From positions 2,666,001 to 2,730,000 of the forward strand of contig NZ_CP085036.1 of assembly GCF_020535405.1 (NCBI RefSeq): DNA of 64,000 bases, in the 5' to 3' direction. Shown here in pieces: positions 1 through 7,729 of the stretch (positions are counted from its first letter, which is position 1; every line of letters begins with the position of its first letter). The position numbers and the translations under genes are program-made. The notes beneath the pieces are model-generated. The model searched no databases, was not told the origin of the DNA, and worked only from the letters and a program-made list of their open reading frames with translations. This DNA is from Antiquaquibacter oligotrophicus. GTDB taxonomy: Bacteria > Actinomycetota > Actinomycetes > Actinomycetales > Microbacteriaceae.

Positions 1-108
1 GACTATCGCGAACTGAGCGAGCACATCGACTCTCTCGTCCACGAAGCACAACGGCTCGGTCTCACGCCGGGAGCACTCTCCGACCTCATCAGAAAGGCCT
101 GGACATGA
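1..108 (+). CDS. C-terminal end of a regulator, probably GntR family (partial)
   Basis: Only the last 35 codons are in the window. The frame is open from base 1 and ends in TGA at 106-108. The tail reads as an amphipathic helix of the kind that closes short YtrA-like GntR regulators (LxxEAxRLGLTPGxLxxLI). It overlaps the next gene by four bases (ATGA), so the two are translationally coupled. YtrA-type GntR regulators are often paired with DUF1648 membrane proteins, which supports the call. The DNA-binding domain is not visible, so the family assignment is an inference. Confidence 0.55.
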   Translation, partial: DYRELSEHIDSLVHEAQRLGLTPGALSDLIRKAWT

Positions 109-1103
109 CCACCGCCCAGTACCTCCGCACGCTCCTCGTCGGAGTGGCACTACCCGCGCTCGTCGGAGTGATCTCCGGCGCGCTTATCGTGACCCAGCTG
201 CCGCATCTTCCCGACCGGGTCGCTGTGCACTGGGGCGTCGATGGGCAGCCAGACGGTTTCGGCACACCCTGGATTCTTGTTGTTCTCCCCGCACTCGCGA
301 TCCTCTACTCCGGCTTCGCCCTCGTCGTCACGCGCAGTGCCCGGGCACAGGGCATCACCTGGGCGCAACGCAGCATTCTCGCCATCGGCGTGTTCCTTGC
401 TGTCGTCCTGGGTGCAGCAGGCGCCGGCTCGGCCTACCTGCAGGTCGGGCTCACGGATGCCGCGGCCGCCCCCACCGTTCTGCCCCTCCTCGCGGTGGCT
501 CTCCTGGCCGGCGCGGTCGCCGCCATCGCCGCATGGTTCGCGCTTCCGCGGCATGTCCGACCCGCTGCGATCACGCCGGAGTCAGCACCGCCGCTCGCTC
601 TCGCGTCCACCGAGCGGGTGCTGTGGCTGCAGCGCATCGAGCCCAGTCGCGGCGTCGTAGCGCTCATCGTCGGGGGTCTGGCCCTCGGGCTAACGGCGGG
701 CGGAATCGTGGTGTGGGCGAGCGGCCCGCTACCCAACCTGTTCGTGTGGCTCGGCATCCTCGTGCTCGTCGGGGTCTCGGTGGCCTCGACCATGTTCTGG
801 ACCGTTCGTGTCGATGCCAACGGTCTCTCGGTGCGATCGGCACTCGGCGCGCCGCACTTCCGTTACCCTCTCGACGAGCTTGTCTCGGCAGGGGTGACCG
901 ATGTTGTGCCCGGCAGGGATTTCGCAGGCTGGGGCATCCGGACCGTCCCGGGTAAACGCACGGGAATCGTGGTTCGGGCTGGCGAGGCGATTGAGGTTCA
1001 GCGCACGGGTGGGCGGGTGCTCGTGATCACCGTCGACGACGCTCGACAGGGTGCGTCGCTCTTGAGCGCCCTCATCGCCCGATCGAACGAGCGAATCCAG
1101 TAG
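105..1103 (+). CDS. DUF1648 domain membrane protein
   Basis: A 332-residue integral membrane protein. Residues about 10-30 form the first transmembrane helix. They are followed by the DUF1648 signature (LPDRVAVHWGVDGQPDGFG), in which a short extracytoplasmic loop reads 'P..V.vHw...G.pdg'. Further hydrophobic segments lie near residues 55-75, 92-112, 122-145 and two between about 183 and 232, then a soluble C-terminal domain of about 90 residues. It is coupled to the upstream regulator by an ATGA overlap. DUF1648 proteins have no firmly established biochemical role; some are linked to cell-envelope stress or toxin immunity. No enzyme motif is visible. Its TAG stop is embedded in the -10 box of the ileS leader. 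Confidence 0.8.
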   Translation: MTTAQYLRTLLVGVALPALVGVISGALIVTQLPHLPDRVAVHWGVDGQPDGFGTPWILVVLPALAILYSGFALVVTRSARAQGITWAQRSILAIGVFLAVVLGAAGAGSAYLQVGLTDAAAAPTVLPLLAVALLAGAVAAIAAWFALPRHVRPAAITPESAPPLALASTERVLWLQRIEPSRGVVALIVGGLALGLTAGGIVVWASGPLPNLFVWLGILVLVGVSVASTMFWTVRVDANGLSVRSALGAPHFRYPLDELVSAGVTDVVPGRDFAGWGIRTVPGKRTGIVVRAGEAIEVQRTGGRVLVITVDDARQGASLLSALIARSNERIQ

Positions 1104-1106
1104 AAT
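1101..1106 (+). promoter_or_regulatory. -10 box for the ileS T-box leader
   Basis: TAGAAT lies about 8 nt before the start of the T-box leader and shares its first three bases with the stop codon of the DUF1648 gene. I see no convincing -35 hexamer 17 nt upstream. The position agrees with transcription starting near 1113, just before Stem I. Confidence 0.5.
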
Positions 1107-1112
1107 CTCAGG

Positions 1113-1294
1113 ACAGACATCGATCCGGCCATCACCGGGGAGTCTTCGGAAGAACGCCGCTCCGCGGTCAGTAGAACCGAACGGGTAGGCCCGTAATAGC
1201 CGTCAGAGCGGTCGCGAGAAGGTGTCGCGGCAAACGGGGTGGTACCGCGGCCGTGAGGTCGTCCTCGTGTGACAGACAGCGCACAGGAGAGACC
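1113..1294 (+). promoter_or_regulatory. Translational T-box riboswitch (tRNA-Ile sensing) of ileS
   Basis: The T-box hallmark GGGTGGTACCGCGG is at 1237-1250. A very short Stem I is at 1125-1138 (CCGG, loop with ATC at 1131-1133, CCGG); ATC is an isoleucine specifier. Two mutually exclusive helices are visible. The antisequestrator pairs ACGGGG (1234-1239) with CCTCGT (1263-1268). The sequestrator pairs CTC+GTGTG (1264-1271) with CGCAC+GAG (1280-1284, 1287-1289), which buries the Shine-Dalgarno AGGAG (1285-1289). There is no terminator T-run, so control is at translation. This is the architecture known for actinobacterial ileS leaders: uncharged tRNA-Ile frees the ribosome binding site. Confidence 0.93.
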
Positions 1295-4200
1295 ATGGGT
1301 TACCCCCTCAACAGTTCGGACGACGGAGTCGTCCCTTCGCCGCGGTTCCCGGAGATCGAGCGGCGGATCCTCGAGTTCTGGAAGAACGACGGTACGTTCC
1401 AGGCATCCATCGACCAGCGCGATGGCGCTCCCGAGTGGGTGTTCTACGACGGACCGCCCTTCGCCAATGGCCTTCCCCACTACGGGCACCTCCTGACCGG
1501 CTACGCGAAAGACCTCTTCCCGCGTTACCAGACGATGCGCGGCAAGCAGGTTCATCGGCGATTCGGTTGGGACACCCACGGCCTTCCCGCCGAGCTCGAA
1601 GCCATGAAGCAGCTCGGCATCAATGAGAAAGCTCAAATCGAGGAGATGGGTGTCGCCGCGTTCAACGCAGCGGCACGCGAATCGGTGCTTCGGTACACGA
1701 AGGAGTGGGAGGCCTACGTCACGCGTCAGGCCCGATGGGTCGACTTCGAGAACGACTACAAGACACTCGATCTGTCGTTCATGGAGAGTGTCATCTGGGC
1801 GTTCAAGCGGCTGTACGACAAGGGCCTGGCGTACGAGGGCTTCCGAGTCCTGCCGTATTGCTGGCATGACGAGACCCCGCTCTCCAACCACGAACTGCGT
1901 ATGGACGACGACGTCTACAAGATGCGCCAGGACCAGGCGGTCACGGTCACGTTCCCGCTCGATGGGCCGAAGGCCGAATCGCTCGGTCTCACCGGTGTCA
2001 ACGCGCTCGCGTGGACAACCACCCCATGGACGCTGCCCACCAACCTCGCGTTGGCCGTTGGACCCGACATCGAGTACGCGCTCGTGCGCAGCGGCCCCAC
2101 GGTCGACGGTGCTGCGGAGTACCTGCTCGCCGCCGATACGGTCGGTGCGTACGCGAAGGAACTGGGCTATGAATCGGCGGCAGACGCCGTCGCGGCGATC
2201 GAGCGGCGAATTCTCGGTCGCGAGCTCGAGGGCGTGCGCTACGCGCGCCTGTGGGACTACTTCGCCGACACCGAGGTGTGGGGCACGGAGAACGCGTGGC
2301 AGATCCTCGTCGCGGATTACGTCGCAACGGGCGAGGGTACGGGAATCGTGCACCAGGCACCCGCATACGGTGAGGACGACCAGATCGTGTGTGCCGACGC
2401 TGGCATCCCCGTCATCCTCTCGGTCGACGACGGCGGCAGATTCCTGCCCCTTGTGACGGATGTCGCTGGCCTCCAGGTGTTCGAGGCGAACAAGCCGCTC
2501 ACCCAGAAGCTCCGGGCGGAGGGTCGCCTGTTCCGGGTAGCGAGCTACGAGCACTCCTACCCGCACTGCTGGCGTTGCCGCAATCCGCTCATCTATAAGG
2601 CGGTATCGAGTTGGTTCGTGCGGGTGCCCGAGTTCCGCGACCGGATGGGCGAGCTCAACCAGACGATCAACTGGGTGCCCGACAACGTCAAGGACGGGCA
2701 GTTCGGTAAGTGGGTCGGCAATGCTCGCGACTGGTCGATCAGTAGGAACCGTTACTGGGGAAGCCCCATCCCGGTGTGGAAGAGCGACAACCCCGAATAT
2801 CCGCGTGTCGACGCCTACGGGTCACTCGAGGAGCTCGAGCGGGACTTCGGCCGCCTGCCCCGCAACGCCGACGGTGAGCCGGACCTCCACCGCCCCTTCA
2901 TCGACGAGTTGACGCGACCGAACCCCGACGACCCGACGGGTCAGTCGACCATGCGCCGCATCCCGGACGTTCTCGATGTGTGGTTCGATTCGGGGTCCAT
3001 GCCGTTCGCCCAGGTGCACTACCCGTTCGAGAACCAGGACTGGTTCGACAGCCACAGCCCGGCGGACTTCATCGTTGAGTACATCGGCCAGACACGCGGA
3101 TGGTTCTACGTCATGCACGCGCTGTCGACCGCGCTCTTCGATCGGCCAGCCTTCACCAACGTGATCAGCCACGGCATCGTGCTCGGTTCGGACGGGCAGA
3201 AGATGTCGAAATCGCTGCGCAACTACCCGGACGTTTCCGAGGTGTTCGATCGCGATGGTGCCGACGCGATGCGGTGGTTCCTCATGTCGAGTTCGGTCAT
3301 TCGCGGAGGCAATCTCGTCGTCACGGAGGAGGGCATCCGCGAGGGAGTCCGTCAGGTGCTGCTTCCGCTGTGGAGCACGTACTACTTCTTCACGCTGTAC
3401 GCGAATGCGTCCGGTCACACGGCGACGTGGCGTACGGATTCGGAGAACCTGCTCGATCGCTACATCCTGTCCAAAACGCGGGACCTCATCGAGGCCGTGA
3501 CGGCCGATCTCGACGCTCTGGATAGTCCCCTTGCCGCGGAAAAGCTGCGCGATTTCGCCGATGTCCTCACCAACTGGTACGTGCGTCGCAGCCGTGAGCG
3601 CTTCTGGGAGGGCGCGGGTTCCGAGGCCTTCGACACGCTCTTCACCGTGCTCGAAACGGTGACTCGGGTAGCCGCACCCCTCATTCCGCTTGTCGCCGAG
3701 GAGATCTGGCAGGGACTCACGGGCGGCCGGAGTGTGCACCTCACCGACTGGCCCGATGCCGAGCTCTTCCCGGCGCGCCCGGACCTTGTCGAGCAGATGG
3801 ATGCCGTGCGCGAGATCGCGTCGGCAGGGCTGTCGCTGCGCAAAACGAGGGGGCTCCGCGTGCGGCTTCCGCTGAGCGGTCTCACGGTGGTGTCGGCCTC
3901 CGGACACCTGCCGGATGCCGAGGTCATTCTGCGGGACGAACTCAACCTCAAGTCGGTGCGATTCGAGCCGCTCCGCGAGGACTCGCTCGAGTCCTTCGGG
4001 ATCACACGCAAGCTCAGCGTCAACGCTCGAGCTCTCGGCCCGCGCATCGGAAAAGAGGTGCAGCGAGTCATCCGGGCTGCCAAGGCAGGTGACTGGACGC
4101 TCGACGGTGACACCCTCATTGTCGGCAGTATCGAGCTCGTCGAGGGGGAGTTCGAACTCACACTTGACGCGGCCGATGCCTCGAGTGCTATCGCCTTCCT

Positions 4201-4573
4201 CGGCGACGGCGGGTTCGTGATCCTCGACACCGAAACCACGCCGGAGTTGGAGGCGGAGGGTCTCGCGCGCGACATCATCCGCGCCATCCAGGACACCCGG
4301 AAGGCGGCGGGCCTCGACGTGAGCGATCGCATCGCGCTCTCCGTTTTCGGGACTGAGGGCACCGACATCGCCGCGCTCACGACCCACGCCGAGACGATCG
4401 CTCGGGAGACACTCGCGGTGACACGAACGTTCGAGCTCTCGACCAGTCCCGAAACGGCCGCGGCCATCGAGGGTGATGCCGGTGCTCGCCGCACGGTCGT
4501 GGGTTCCGGTCAGTACGCGAATGCTGGTGTACTGGTCATCGACGTTGCGAAGTCTGGAGCAGTGAATGTCTGA
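1295..4573 (+). CDS. ileS: Isoleucyl-tRNA synthetase, eukaryote-like type 2
   Basis: Charges tRNA-Ile with isoleucine in the cytoplasm. The protein is 1092 residues. The class I HIGH-type motif is HYGH at residues 62-65, inside [14 protein letters not shown] is at 636-640, followed by LRNYP. The CP1 editing domain lies between them and the anticodon-binding domain fills the C-terminal third. The PHYGH form and the overall length mark the IleRS2 type, a class known for reduced mupirocin sensitivity. I chose ATG 1295 because it is spaced 5 nt from AGGAG (1285-1289), the site controlled by the T-box; an earlier in-frame start at 1253 would lie inside the riboswitch. It overlaps folC by 8 bases, beginning a four-gene operon. 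Confidence 0.97.
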   Translation: MGYPLNSSDDGVVPSPRFPEIERRILEFWKNDGTFQASIDQRDGAPEWVFYDGPPFANGLPHYGHLLTGYAKDLFPRYQTMRGKQVHRRFGWDTHGLPAELEAMKQLGINEKAQIEEMGVAAFNAAARESVLRYTKEWEAYVTRQARWVDFENDYKTLDLSFMESVIWAFKRLYDKGLAYEGFRVLPYCWHDETPLSNHELRMDDDVYKMRQDQAVTVTFPLDGPKAESLGLTGVNALAWTTTPWTLPTNLALAVGPDIEYALVRSGPTVDGAAEYLLAADTVGAYAKELGYESAADAVAAIERRILGRELEGVRYARLWDYFADTEVWGTENAWQILVADYVATGEGTGIVHQAPAYGEDDQIVCADAGIPVILSVDDGGRFLPLVTDVAGLQVFEANKPLTQKLRAEGRLFRVASYEHSYPHCWRCRNPLIYKAVSSWFVRVPEFRDRMGELNQTINWVPDNVKDGQFGKWVGNARDWSISRNRYWGSPIPVWKSDNPEYPRVDAYGSLEELERDFGRLPRNADGEPDLHRPFIDELTRPNPDDPTGQSTMRRIPDVLDVWFDSGSMPFAQVHYPFENQDWFDSHSPADFIVEYIGQTRGWFYVMHALSTALFDRPAFTNVISHGIVLGSDGQKMSKSLRNYPDVSEVFDRDGADAMRWFLMSSSVIRGGNLVVTEEGIREGVRQVLLPLWSTYYFFTLYANASGHTATWRTDSENLLDRYILSKTRDLIEAVTADLDALDSPLAAEKLRDFADVLTNWYVRRSRERFWEGAGSEAFDTLFTVLETVTRVAAPLIPLVAEEIWQGLTGGRSVHLTDWPDAELFPARPDLVEQMDAVREIASAGLSLRKTRGLRVRLPLSGLTVVSASGHLPDAEVILRDELNLKSVRFEPLREDSLESFGITRKLSVNARALGPRIGKEVQRVIRAAKAGDWTLDGDTLIVGSIELVEGEFELTLDAADASSAIAFLGDGGFVILDTETTPELEAEGLARDIIRAIQDTRKAAGLDVSDRIALSVFGTEGTDIAALTTHAETIARETLAVTRTFELSTSPETAAAIEGDAGARRTVVGSGQYANAGVLVIDVAKSGAVNV

Positions 4574-5936
4574 CGAGTACGCGTTCGACGACTCCGAGTT
4601 CGCCGAGAACGCGGAACGGGCGTACGAGGAGCTCCTCGAGCGCATCGGTGAGGGGTCGCCCCAGCCGAGGCTGGAGCCGACACGACGTGTGGTCGAACTG
4701 CTGGGGGATCCGCAGCGCAGTTACCCGATCATCCACATCACCGGAACCAACGGCAAGACCTCCGTCGCGCGTCTCATCGAGAGCATTCTGCGCGCCTACG
4801 GCCTGCGCACAGGACTCGCGACGAGTCCGCACCTCCGTCGCCCCAATGAGCGCATCATGATCGACGGAGAGCCCATCTCCAATCGAGCCTTTGCCGAGAA
4901 CTGGGCGGATGTCCGGCCCTACATCGACCTCGTTGATGCGGAGTTGCGCGAGTCCGGCGAGGAGCCGCTCACCTATTTCGAGTGCCTCACGGTACTGACG
5001 TTCGCCTCTTTCGCCGACGCACCTGTCGATGTCGCGGTCGTCGAGGTCGGCATGGGTGGCGAGTGGGACTCGACCAATGTTGGCGATGGCCAGGTTGCCG
5101 TTTTCACTCCCATCGCCCTCGACCACACCCAACGTCTCGGCGCCACGGTTCAGCAGATTGCGCGCACCAAGTCGGGCATCATCAAGCCCGTCGCAGCCGT
5201 CGTATCAGCGGCTCAGAGCCCCGAGGCGCTGGGCGAGCTCGAGCGTGCAACCGACCTCACGGAGTCGACGCTGCGTGTTGAGGGCGACGCCTTCGCGTTG
5301 GAGAGTTCGACCGTCGCCGTGGGCGGTCAGGTCATCAGTGTGAAGGGGCTCGCGGGGGAGTACCGCGACCTGTTCCTGCCGCTCTACGGCACACACCAGG
5401 GACACAATGCGGCACTCGCGATCGCGGCCGTCGAATCATTCCTCGGCAGAGGCAGTCAAGCGCTCGTCGGTGACGTGCTCGAGGAGGGGCTCGCGACGGT
5501 CGCCTCCCCTGGGCGTCTCCAGCTTGTCGGCACGGACCCGACGGTGCTCGTTGACGCCGCGCACAATCCGCACGGAGCCCAGGCTCTCGCCGACGCCCTG
5601 CGCACCTACTTCACCTTCGACGAGATCGTTGTCGTGCTGGGGGTTCTCTCCGACAAGGACGCGACAGGCATCGTCGAGGCTCTCGCACCCGTCGCGTCGT
5701 CCTTCATCGCCACCCAGTCCGAGTCCGATCGTGCGATTCCGGCAGCGGACCTCGCCGACCTCATCTCTCGCGTGGCTCCGGATTCGGCCCTCCAAGCGTT
5801 CGAAAGCCTCGAGTTCGCGGTTCAGGATGCCCGTGTCTGGGCAGCTCAGGCTCCGCGTCGTGCGGTCCTGGTCACCGGGTCGATCACCCTCATCGGTGAG
5901 GTTCTGGGGCTCTCCGAGGTGGAGGGGTGGAAGTGA
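4566..5936 (+). CDS. folC: Dihydrofolate synthase / folylpolyglutamate synthase
   Basis: Adds glutamate to dihydropteroate and to folates with ATP (Mur ligase superfamily, cytoplasmic). 456 residues, normal for FolC. The P-loop is GTNGKTS at residues 60-66 inside [12 protein letters not shown]. It is followed by [11 protein letters not shown] (folate loop) and by the Mur-type metal-binding segment [12 protein letters not shown]. The C-terminal domain carries DAAHNPHGA, the usual FolC glutamate-binding motif. It starts inside the ileS stop region and overlaps the next gene at GTGA, so the operon is tightly coupled. The ileS/valS-folC-DUF4233-ndk order is common in Actinomycetota. Confidence 0.96.
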   Translation: MSDEYAFDDSEFAENAERAYEELLERIGEGSPQPRLEPTRRVVELLGDPQRSYPIIHITGTNGKTSVARLIESILRAYGLRTGLATSPHLRRPNERIMIDGEPISNRAFAENWADVRPYIDLVDAELRESGEEPLTYFECLTVLTFASFADAPVDVAVVEVGMGGEWDSTNVGDGQVAVFTPIALDHTQRLGATVQQIARTKSGIIKPVAAVVSAAQSPEALGELERATDLTESTLRVEGDAFALESSTVAVGGQVISVKGLAGEYRDLFLPLYGTHQGHNAALAIAAVESFLGRGSQALVGDVLEEGLATVASPGRLQLVGTDPTVLVDAAHNPHGAQALADALRTYFTFDEIVVVLGVLSDKDATGIVEALAPVASSFIATQSESDRAIPAADLADLISRVAPDSALQAFESLEFAVQDARVWAAQAPRRAVLVTGSITLIGEVLGLSEVEGWK

Positions 5937-6319
5937 CCGACGGCGCACCCCGCGCGCCGCGACGAGTTCGAAGCGCCACCGAGTCGCTCCTCGCGATCGC
6001 ATTGGGCCTCGAGGCGTGTCTCGTCTTTTTTGTCACGCTTACCGTCTACGGGCTGAGAGTTCTCGACCCGGTCGCGGCGTTTGTCGGCGGAGGAGCGTTG
6101 CTTGTGCTGCTGGTGCTGACCACGCGCCTCGTGCGCTACCCCTGGGGCGTCGGCCTGGGGTGGTTGCTGCAGGTGGTGCTCATCGCCACGGGCATCCTCG
6201 TGCCGATTATGTACGTCATCGGCGCCGGGTTCGCCGCCATCTGGGTTTTCTGTTTCATCAAGGGCCGTTCGCTCGACCGGGCGAAGGCCGCCGTCACCTC
6301 ACAAGGGAGTACTTCATGA
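5933..6319 (+). CDS. DUF4233 membrane protein
   Basis: A 128-residue protein with a basic N-terminus (RAPRRVRS) and four predicted transmembrane helices at about residues 19-42, 46-63, 72-92 and 92-112, ending in a short cytoplasmic tail. It matches the DUF4233 family, which sits between folC and ndk in actinobacteria and has no known function. I chose GTG 5933 because it follows GGAGGGG (5920-5927) at good spacing and overlaps the folC stop (GTGA); an alternative GTG at 5927 lies within that ribosome binding site. It overlaps ndk by four bases. Confidence 0.85.
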   Translation: MTDGAPRAPRRVRSATESLLAIALGLEACLVFFVTLTVYGLRVLDPVAAFVGGGALLVLLVLTTRLVRYPWGVGLGWLLQVVLIATGILVPIMYVIGAGFAAIWVFCFIKGRSLDRAKAAVTSQGSTS

Positions 6320-6732
6320 CCGTCGAAGAGACACTCGTCCTCATCAAGCCAGACGGGGTTGCCCGCAACCTCACGGGCGAGATCCTCCGCCGCATCGAGG
6401 CGAAGGGTTACCAGCTCGTCGACATCCGGATGCTCGAAGCCGACCTCGACCTCCTTGCCGCCCACTACGAGGAGCACCAGGGCAAGCCCTTCTACGAGCC
6501 GCTCGTCGAGTTCATGCAGTCCGGTCCGGTGGTCGCCCTGCGTGTTGCTGGCAACCGAGTGATCGAGGGCTTCCGCTCGCTCGCGGGCACCACGGACCCC
6601 ACAACGGCGGCGCCGGGAACCATCCGAGGCGATCTCGGTCGCGACTGGGGACTGAAGGTGCAGCAGAACCTCGTCCACGGCAGTGATTCCCCGGAGAGTG
6701 CGGCGCGCGAACTGGCGCTCTGGTTTTCCTGA
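6316..6732 (+). CDS. ndk: Nucleoside diphosphate kinase
   Basis: Transfers the gamma-phosphate from ATP to nucleoside diphosphates through a phosphohistidine. 138 residues, the usual Ndk length. The catalytic His is H121 in the NxxHGSDSxxSA signature. K11 (LIKPDG) and the R102-to-R109 segment contribute to nucleotide binding. The start ATG overlaps the DUF4233 stop and follows AAGGGAG. It is the last gene of the ileS operon; a strong inverted repeat follows 8 nt after the stop. Confidence 0.97.
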   Translation: MTVEETLVLIKPDGVARNLTGEILRRIEAKGYQLVDIRMLEADLDLLAAHYEEHQGKPFYEPLVEFMQSGPVVALRVAGNRVIEGFRSLAGTTDPTTAAPGTIRGDLGRDWGLKVQQNLVHGSDSPESAARELALWFS

Positions 6733-6740
6733 CGAGCGGA

Positions 6741-6771
6741 TGCTCGGCTGATCGCGATGATCAGCCGAGCA
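6741..6771. terminator. Hairpin between convergent ndk and VKOR genes
   Basis: A perfect 13-bp inverted repeat, TGCTCGGCTGATC (6741-6753) and its complement (6759-6771), with a GCGAT loop. It covers the last codons and stop of the minus-strand VKOR gene, so it probably ends transcripts from both sides. Neither side has a T-run, as is common in actinobacterial terminators. Confidence 0.65.
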
Positions 6772-7369
6772 TGATCGCGATCTCGGTGAGGAAGTCGAGG
6801 CGCAACTGCGCGACGATCGCCACAACGAGGTAGCTGCCGATCACGAGTGCGGGAATCCACGAGTAGAGGGCGCGTCCGACTCGTTCGAGTCCGGCGCCGA
6901 AAACTCCCACGGCCGCGTTGCGCAGCGTGAGGGTCCAGAACATGATGATCGTCACGGCCCACACGAGCATGCACCACGGGCACAGGGTGCCGAGCGAGAA
7001 GATGCTCTGGCTCATGAGCCAAATGCAGAAACCAAGCGCACCGGCGACACCGACGTTGAACGCGATCCAGAACCAGCGATCGTAGGTCGCCCCGGCGAGC
7101 AAACCGACACCCACCGCGATGGGGGCGACGAACCCGCCGAGTCCGAGGACGGGGTTGGGAAAGCCGAGGAGGGCACCCTGCCATGAGGCGAGGTTCGCTC
7201 CGCACTGCACGAGCACACTCAAATTGCAGTCGAGATCGGCCTGCGGGTTTTCGAGAACCGCGAACTTGTCGAGTGTGAGTGCGAAGGATGCGTACCATCC
7301 GAGCAGGCCCGTCACGATCAGAATGATCGCGGTGGAGAGTCGTTTTTGCTGGGGTGCGGCATCCGTCAT
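6761..7369 (-). CDS. Vitamin K epoxide reductase (VKOR) family protein
   Basis: A 202-residue membrane protein of the bacterial VKOR family, which reoxidises DsbA-like partners and passes electrons to menaquinone during disulfide-bond formation outside the membrane. Four conserved cysteines are visible: C48 and C56 in the first loop, and the CPWC pair C130/C133 near the quinone site. Five hydrophobic helices are evident, with a C-terminal segment at about 178-196. No thioredoxin domain is fused, so a separate DsbA-like partner is expected elsewhere. The start is probably leaderless: GATAAT (7376-7381 on the minus strand) lies 6 nt before ATG, and there is no Shine-Dalgarno. Confidence 0.9.
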   Translation of the reverse strand: MTDAAPQQKRLSTAIILIVTGLLGWYASFALTLDKFAVLENPQADLDCNLSVLVQCGANLASWQGALLGFPNPVLGLGGFVAPIAVGVGLLAGATYDRWFWIAFNVGVAGALGFCIWLMSQSIFSLGTLCPWCMLVWAVTIIMFWTLTLRNAAVGVFGAGLERVGRALYSWIPALVIGSYLVVAIVAQLRLDFLTEIAIMLG

Positions 7370-7375
7370 GTTCGG

Positions 7376-7381
7376 ATTATC
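7376..7381 (-). promoter_or_regulatory. -10 box for a leaderless VKOR transcript
   Basis: GATAAT on the minus strand, separated by 6 nt from the ATG of the VKOR gene. This places the transcription start on or beside the A of the start codon. Confidence 0.55.
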
Positions 7382-7436
7382 TCAGGCCGCGGGGGACGCG
7401 CGCTGGGGCGAACGTCCTGTTCGCAGTAAAGCGTGC

Positions 7437-7729
7437 GATAATTTGGGAACGTCAGACGGACCGCGTTCGTCACGACGCCGAATAGCTTTACCGGGCATCA
7501 GCCACAGGGCGAGACCGGGCCGGGAATGCAGCACGTGTAGTGCAGCGCGAGGCGGATAGCCAGTTCCGCGTAATGGTGACACCAGTGCGGTGACAGCGCA
7601 CGAGACGTACCGCGAGCCAGGAGCCCGGTGCACGAGAAGAATTGGTAGCGGTATCGCCCCACGGCGTGCCAGCGCACGAGAGTACCCCCGGGAACGCGGT
7701 TTCCGAGAGGGCCAAGGAGTACACCAGCG
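7437..7729 (+). promoter_or_regulatory. Promoter and long untranslated leader of RNase E/G
   Basis: This 360-nt intergenic stretch (7370-7729) holds no plausible gene. A -10 candidate GATAAT is at 7437-7442, with only a weak -35. It leaves a leader of about 280 nt before the ATG at 7730, which follows CAAGGAG. The octamer GCACGAGA occurs three times (7598-7605, 7630-7637, 7674-7681); the first and third copies share the longer AGCGCACGAGA. Long rne leaders in other bacteria mediate autoregulation by RNase E cleavage. A similar role here is inference. Confidence 0.5.

Noticed and set aside
998..2566. Long minus-strand open frame opposite ileS (also 2822-4645)
   Set aside because: Strong IleRS coding on the plus strand; the antisense protein is Arg/Glu/Asp-rich without domains, typical of antisense frames in high-GC DNA.
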